From: Leptothoe spongobia TAU-MAC 1115
GTDB lineage: Bacteria; Cyanobacteriota; Cyanobacteriia; Phormidesmidales; Phormidesmidaceae
NCBI RefSeq assembly: GCF_018739885.1
Contig: NZ_JADOES010000001.1
Span: 62,001-126,000 of the forward strand
Length of the DNA stretch: 64,000 nt
Direction of reading: 5' to 3'
Notes under the pieces: generated by a model
Database searches by the model: none
What the model saw: only the letters and a program-made list of their open reading frames with translations
Told to the model about the DNA's origin: nothing
Program-made: the position numbers and the translations under genes
Shown: piece after piece, positions 59,753 through 64,000 of the stretch
Layout: each line of letters begins with the position of its first letter
Numbering within the stretch: position 1 is the stretch's first letter

Positions 59753-59783
59753 TTATTCGGGAGGTCGCCCTCATCCTCCAAAG

Positions 59784-61070
59784 TTATCGGTTGTTCCATT
59801 CTTCGGCGGCATCAGCCACGGCTACGTCTACAGTTTTGTCGCCAAGCATGGCCGCCTGCAGATTGTCGTAAATTGCTTTTTGTAGCTTTTTCACATCCTC
59901 AAGTGCAGGAATTAAAACCTCTGCATCAGCTAACTGACTGGCACTGACAGCGCGAGCGACCTCTATGGGCGTAGCCCCCTCAGGAGCCTCGGTCAACGTG
60001 CTATCGGCAGCGGCGGCTGTTGATGGCAGTACCTTAGCAGCTTGGGCAAAGGTCACCTGATTCTCATTGTTGGTGATATACAAGGCAAACTTGACCGCTG
60101 ATTCGGGGACATCCGTGGAACGAGGGACCACCAAATTCATGGCGGCCACATTCTTCTTCCCAGTCTCTCCCGTAATTTGGGGCGCAGTCTTGGTCGCAAC
60201 GGCAATATCCGGTGCGTTGTTAGCAATGTTGTCGAGAGCTTCAGCTCCAGAGGCCAAAAAGACCGTTTCTCCGGCCTGATAGAGCTCAATGGCGCGACGA
60301 TGTCCCTGGGTCAGCACTTCACGGGGTAACAGTTCTTGCTGATAGAGATCGGTCCAATATTGAAAAACAGCTCGACCTTCAGGGTTATTAAAGGCTGCAT
60401 TCCCCTCTGCATCTACGAGGGGAACCCCCATCTGAATAAAGGACTGTAGAACATCAGCAGCATCTTCGGGAACAAAGCTCACAAAAAAGGCGTATTTGCC
60501 AGTTTTCTCCTTGATTTGTTTCGCGGCGTCGGCCAGTTCAGCATAGGTGCTGGGGGGAGCACTGAGGCCTGCTTGGTCTAACAGCTCGGTATTAAACAAG
60601 GTTACTCTTGTGGTCAAATACCAAGGAAAGCCAAAGCTATCTCCATTAAGCGTTGTTGCTTGCCAAATTTTAGGTAAGTAGATGGCCTGTTCTTCAGGAC
60701 TAAGCTGATCGTCTAGAGATAACCAGGCATTGCGACTGGCTAGCTGGGAGGCGAAGTCAGGGTTGAGGTTGACCACATCGGGAGCGGTTCCAGCTGAAAC
60801 CGCCGTCAAAATTTTGCTCTGCATGTCAGCCCACGGCACATCGACCCAGACCACATCCACATCTGGGTTAGCTGCTTCAAAATCAGCAATCAGTTGGTTG
60901 AAATAGTCGGTGAATTTTGGCTGCAACTGCATGGTCCAAAATTCTACTTCCTGCTTTCCTCCAGTGTTAGAGCCATTACCACCGCCACACCCTGCCACCG
61001 CAAATAGCAGCCCAGCCGCAGCCCAGGATGCCATTCGTGATAAAAAACGCCGACGTTGAAACAGTTTCAT
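59784..61070 (-). CDS. Sugar-type ABC solute-binding lipoprotein
   Basis: 428 residues. Twin-Arg-like RRRFLSR start, then AGLLFAVAGC with lipobox Cys28: lipid-anchored, perhaps Tat-exported. The mature part (EVEFWTMQLQPKFTDYFNQLIADFEAANPDVDVVWVDVPW, TAPDVVNLNPDF, FPWYLTTRVTLFNTELLDQAGL) is the family 1 sugar/osmolyte binding fold, like components for glucosylglycerol or maltose-type sugars. No permease or ATPase is next to it, so it likely works with a transporter encoded elsewhere. Confidence 0.9.
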   Translation of the reverse strand: MKLFQRRRFLSRMASWAAAGLLFAVAGCGGGNGSNTGGKQEVEFWTMQLQPKFTDYFNQLIADFEAANPDVDVVWVDVPWADMQSKILTAVSAGTAPDVVNLNPDFASQLASRNAWLSLDDQLSPEEQAIYLPKIWQATTLNGDSFGFPWYLTTRVTLFNTELLDQAGLSAPPSTYAELADAAKQIKEKTGKYAFFVSFVPEDAADVLQSFIQMGVPLVDAEGNAAFNNPEGRAVFQYWTDLYQQELLPREVLTQGHRRAIELYQAGETVFLASGAEALDNIANNAPDIAVATKTAPQITGETGKKNVAAMNLVVPRSTDVPESAVKFALYITNNENQVTFAQAAKVLPSTAAAADSTLTEAPEGATPIEVARAVSASQLADAEVLIPALEDVKKLQKAIYDNLQAAMLGDKTVDVAVADAAEEWNNR

Positions 61071-61219
61071 GATGTTTTTCGCTTGCCAAGAAAATATGTC
61101 TAGGGGTATGTTCCGCCACTTTAGACCAAGACGGTCGTAAGTGGGGCTTTCTCCAAAGGAGCCACGACGGGAACGACTTCGCCCAGCCCGCGATTGGCAT
61201 TAGCTGAGCGGAGTCAAAG

Positions 61220-62461
61220 CTATTGCACCGTTACCCGAACGGCACAATCCCTTGCCCTTGCCCGCGCCTCCTCAATGGTATCTCCCACGGCCAGGGCTAC
61301 ACCCATGCGACGATTCTTGTGGGCCCGAGGTTTACCAAACAGTCGCAGCTTGCTGCCAGGGACAGTCAGAGCCTCTGCCACCCCGGTAAATGTAGGGCTA
61401 TTGCTAACTTCACTGGCCAGAATCACGGCTGAGGCACCGGGGCGCATTTGTTCAATCTCGCCAACGGGCAGACCTGAGATTGCCCGTACATGGAGTTCAA
61501 ATTCCGACATATTTTGACTCACCATGGTGACCATGCCGGTGTCGTGGGGACGGGGACTGACTTCGCTAAAGTAAACGGTTTGCGATTGACTAGGAGCACC
61601 GGTAATAAACAGCTCCACACCAAACAGCCCCACTCCACCCAGGGCATCAGTAATCGCCTTAGCAATCTCTTGACACTTAGCCAGGGTAGTTGAGTTGAGG
61701 GCACAGGGTTGCCACGACTCACGGTAGTCGCCATCCTCTTGGCGGTGGCCAATGGGGGGACAGAAGTGAGTGATAGGTTGGGCCTCAGGCAGCTGTGGAT
61801 GAGACCGCACCGTTAACAGGGTGATTTCGGTGTCAAATTCTACAAAGCCTTCGACAATGACTCGCTGATCCTTGCCACGTCCGGCTTCGAAGGCATAGGT
61901 CCAGGCGGCCTCAACATCTTCAGCCGTTTTGACCAGGCTTTGTCCTTTGCCGGAGGAACTCATAACCGGTTTGACAACACAGGGGAGACCGATGGTTGCG
62001 ATCGCATCTCGATATTCTGACTCTGTCGCTGCAAATCGATAGGGCGAGGTAGGTAATCCCAACTCCTCAGCTGCCAACCGACGAATTCCCTCACGATCCA
62101 TCGTGAGCCGCGTTGCTAAGGCTGTAGGAATAACTGTCCAGCCCTCCGCTTCTAGCTCAATCAAGGTTTCTGTTGCCAAGGCCTCTACCTCCGGCACGAT
62201 CAGGTCGGGACGTTCTTGTTCCACCACATGCTTGAGGGCTTGACCATCCAACATGCTGAGCACGTGGGAGCGGTGGGCTATCTGCATGGCAGGTGCATTG
62301 GCATACGCATCTACTGCAATCACTTCAATGCCTAAACGCATTGCTTCTAGGGCTACTTCACGCCCTAATTCACCAGACCCTAACAGCAGCAGGCGTTTAC
62401 CACCACTCGACAGAGGGGTACCCCAGGCGACATTGCTCGGCTGATTTGCCACTTTTGCCAT
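61220..62461 (-). CDS. purT: Formate-dependent GAR transformylase
   Basis: ATP-grasp enzyme that formylates glycinamide ribonucleotide with formate. The 413 residues include [99 protein letters not shown] and the final [10 protein letters not shown]. No purN is visible nearby. The start (MAKVANQ) is preferred though some relatives begin closer to GGKRLLLL. Confidence 0.96.
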   Translation of the reverse strand: MAKVANQPSNVAWGTPLSSGGKRLLLLGSGELGREVALEAMRLGIEVIAVDAYANAPAMQIAHRSHVLSMLDGQALKHVVEQERPDLIVPEVEALATETLIELEAEGWTVIPTALATRLTMDREGIRRLAAEELGLPTSPYRFAATESEYRDAIATIGLPCVVKPVMSSSGKGQSLVKTAEDVEAAWTYAFEAGRGKDQRVIVEGFVEFDTEITLLTVRSHPQLPEAQPITHFCPPIGHRQEDGDYRESWQPCALNSTTLAKCQEIAKAITDALGGVGLFGVELFITGAPSQSQTVYFSEVSPRPHDTGMVTMVSQNMSEFELHVRAISGLPVGEIEQMRPGASAVILASEVSNSPTFTGVAEALTVPGSKLRLFGKPRAHKNRRMGVALAVGDTIEEARARARDCAVRVTVQ

Positions 62462-63082
62462 AATTACTCAAAAAAAAACCAACTTTTTTTAGAAATCGTG
62501 TGATCAATTTAGCCAATTGCGTGTAATATCGCTCGTAAAAAATCACTTACTTTCTCTCTTGAGGCGATTTTCCTTTTCGTGAGTTGAGGGTGATTGGGTT
62601 AAAAGCCGATGTATAAATTAAGGCCTAAGCTAAAGCATTCAAGGGAGTTAAAATCTGCAATGAAATGATTTAGATGGAATTTAAAAGCATGCCAATCAAA
62701 AACTTTCAGTTATTGAAGCAGTTAACAATCTGCAATGAAATGATTTGAGCTGGGTGTAAAAACGGTCCATGCTTAAACGTTTAGTTTCAAAGGGACCCTG
62801 ACTACAGCTGGTTTTTCACTCTTGCAAGGTGGCCAAAAAATCAATTCAAAATGGTGTATGTTTTTTCATCTTTTTAGGGCAGTATTGACACCAACCTCTC
62901 TATGCTTTGGCGATAGCTGGCCATTCCTGCACAAATTGTGTACGATGCGTGAGCAAAAATTCATATCAAAGTATTAGTCTCCGCCAAACTAAAGAATTGG
63001 GCTCTGCTTAATTTAAATTGCTTGGCTCTGCCTCATGCAAATTGCCTTCCACAACCGGATAACATTTTGACCGGATAACGCT
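62462..63082. other. Long region upstream of pilM
   Basis: 621 bases between divergent purT and pilM. It holds two copies of a 19-bp motif (next entry). Otherwise AT-rich without a convincing frame or RNA. Both promoters are presumed here; its length suggests regulation of the pil genes. Confidence 0.5.
62653..62746 (+). repeat. 19-bp direct repeat, two copies
   Basis: ATCTGCAATGAAATGATTT occurs at 62653-62671 and 62728-62746, 75 bases apart. Flanks also match partly (AGTTAA before, TAAAA after), so about 40 bases are duplicated in imperfect form. About 340 bases before pilM; could be paired regulator sites or a small duplication. Confidence 0.7.
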
Positions 63083-64000
63083 GTGAATAGTTTAAAGTCG
63101 CTATTTTCAAGAAAAGCCCCAGGCGTTGGTGTTGAACTCACGCCCGAACGGGTCAACGTAGCCCGCTTGCGGAAGCAAGGGCAGAAGTTAAAATTAGAAA
63201 CTCTCGCCTCTGCTGAGATTCCAGAAGGCATTTTTGAGGAGGGTCAAATCATTGATACGGCAGCGATGGCTGATGCCATTCGGTCTGCTTTGACAGAAAG
63301 CAAGTTAAGGGTGAAACGGGCCACGACGGCTGTTCCTGGTCGGGCAATTACGCGGGTAATTCCGGTACCAGCAGAGTTAGACGATAACGAACTGCGTGAG
63401 ATGGTACTCAACCAGGAAGCCAGTCTATATCTGCCGTTTCCTCGAGAAGAAGCTGATGTGGATTATCAAAAGCTGGGCTTCTTTGTCGATGAGGATGGGA
63501 TTGAGAAAGTTCAGGTGTTGTTGGTGGCAGTCAAAAAAGAGGTCACCGATGCTTACATGGAAACATTTCAGCAGGCTGGCCTCAATCTAGATGTGGTTGA
63601 GACCAGCAGCTTTGCGCTGATTCGAACCATCCGTGAGCAGTTGCGACAGTTCACTCCCCAAGAAGCGGCTGCCATTGTTGATATTCAGTTTGAGAGTACC
63701 GAAATCTCAATTGTTGTTGACGGCATTCCCCATTTCTCCCGGACAGTTCCTATTGGGACGTTTCAGATTCAAAGCGCACTCAGTCGCGCGATGAATTTAC
63801 CCCCAACTCGCAATACAGAATTGCTGCAAGGGATGACTGTACCGGCAACGCCGATGGATAGTATGGGGGCTCCCCAGATGGCTGGTGGGACTAACCCAGG
63901 TACAGCGGCCATGCTCAGAGTATTGGGTGAGCTATCCGATGAGCTCCGACGCTCCATTGACTTTTACTTAAATCAGGGAGAAGACATGGAGGTTGCCCAG
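63083..64000 (+). CDS. pilM: Type IV pilus assembly protein PilM (partial)
   Basis: 306 codons from a GTG start to the right edge, still open. MNSLKSLFSRKAPGVGVELT then VNVARLRKQGQKLKLETLASAEIPEG and RVKRATTAVPGRAITRVIPVP are the actin-like PilM lead. NQEASLYLPFPREEADVDY and VQVLLVAVKKEVTDAYMETFQQAGLNLDVVETSSFALIR follow, as in PilM of the PilMNOQ set. It links the cytoplasmic side of the pilus platform. PilNO(Q) would be expected beyond the window. Confidence 0.95.
   Translation, partial: MNSLKSLFSRKAPGVGVELTPERVNVARLRKQGQKLKLETLASAEIPEGIFEEGQIIDTAAMADAIRSALTESKLRVKRATTAVPGRAITRVIPVPAELDDNELREMVLNQEASLYLPFPREEADVDYQKLGFFVDEDGIEKVQVLLVAVKKEVTDAYMETFQQAGLNLDVVETSSFALIRTIREQLRQFTPQEAAAIVDIQFESTEISIVVDGIPHFSRTVPIGTFQIQSALSRAMNLPPTRNTELLQGMTVPATPMDSMGAPQMAGGTNPGTAAMLRVLGELSDELRRSIDFYLNQGEDMEVAQ

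Overview
The window is a stretch of cyanobacterial chromosome. Evidence seen directly: photosystem II genes psbD-psbC, photosystem I genes psaF-psaJ, a ferredoxin-NADP reductase with a phycobilisome-linker (CpcD-like) domain, a PII gene (glnB) with an NtcA-type box, Tic22, Ycf52, Tab2 and several small cyanobacteria-only families (DUF2555, DUF2996, DUF4332, DUF5340), plus many GCGATCGC (HIP1) octamers. Phycobilisomes are implied by petH. The genus cannot be fixed by eye; a Leptolyngbya-like lineage is a weak guess. The left end cuts a pentapeptide-repeat gene and the right end cuts pilM.

Layout. 1-5.9 kb: DICT/degenerate HD-GYP regulator, small zinc protein, SRPBCC protein, ferrochelatase-like protein with a histidine tail, Fe-S aldo/keto reductase, bifunctional-nuclease-family protein. 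6-12 kb: ribE, lumenal pentapeptide protein, psbDC and petH. 12-16 kb: hom, prmC and a DevC/DevA-like ABC exporter pair. 16-18 kb: a small accessory patch (Uma2, an AT-rich CxxC protein, a broken copy of an epimerase gene). 18.9-24.9 kb: the most interesting block, with genes for an extended SDR, a fatty-acid desaturase, a GNAT-like acyltransferase, an alpha-oxoamine synthase and a Rieske oxygenase. Three of these have the family signature of the bacterial ceramide pathway (Spt, bCerS, CerR), so this is a candidate sphingolipid-type locus. 25-33 kb: MFS transporter, HTTM-like membrane pair, tab2, glycogen phosphorylase, avtA, rimM, and a REP-type transposase relative that has lost its HUH motif and lies beside a perfect 50-bp palindrome. 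33.5-46 kb: three tRNA genes, M48 protease, murA, rRNA methyltransferase, lpdA-trpC, psaFJ, tsaD and others. 46-64 kb: Tic22, coaBC, a secreted two-repeat poly-aspartate protein, purH, gmd, queF, glnB-folC, a sugar-binding lipoprotein, purT and pilM.

Most of the window is ordinary core metabolism and photosynthesis. Unusual features lie in the 16-25 kb block, in the poly-Asp protein and in several non-coding repeats: two palindromes sharing the core CGTTCCATGGAACG with different but perfectly complementary arms, a 74-bp inverted-repeat element present at 6.1 and 51.1 kb, a 33-bp tandem array after a tRNA-Leu gene, and short duplicated motifs in the ycf52 and pilM upstream regions. All functional calls come from reading motifs and family resemblance; no database search was possible.
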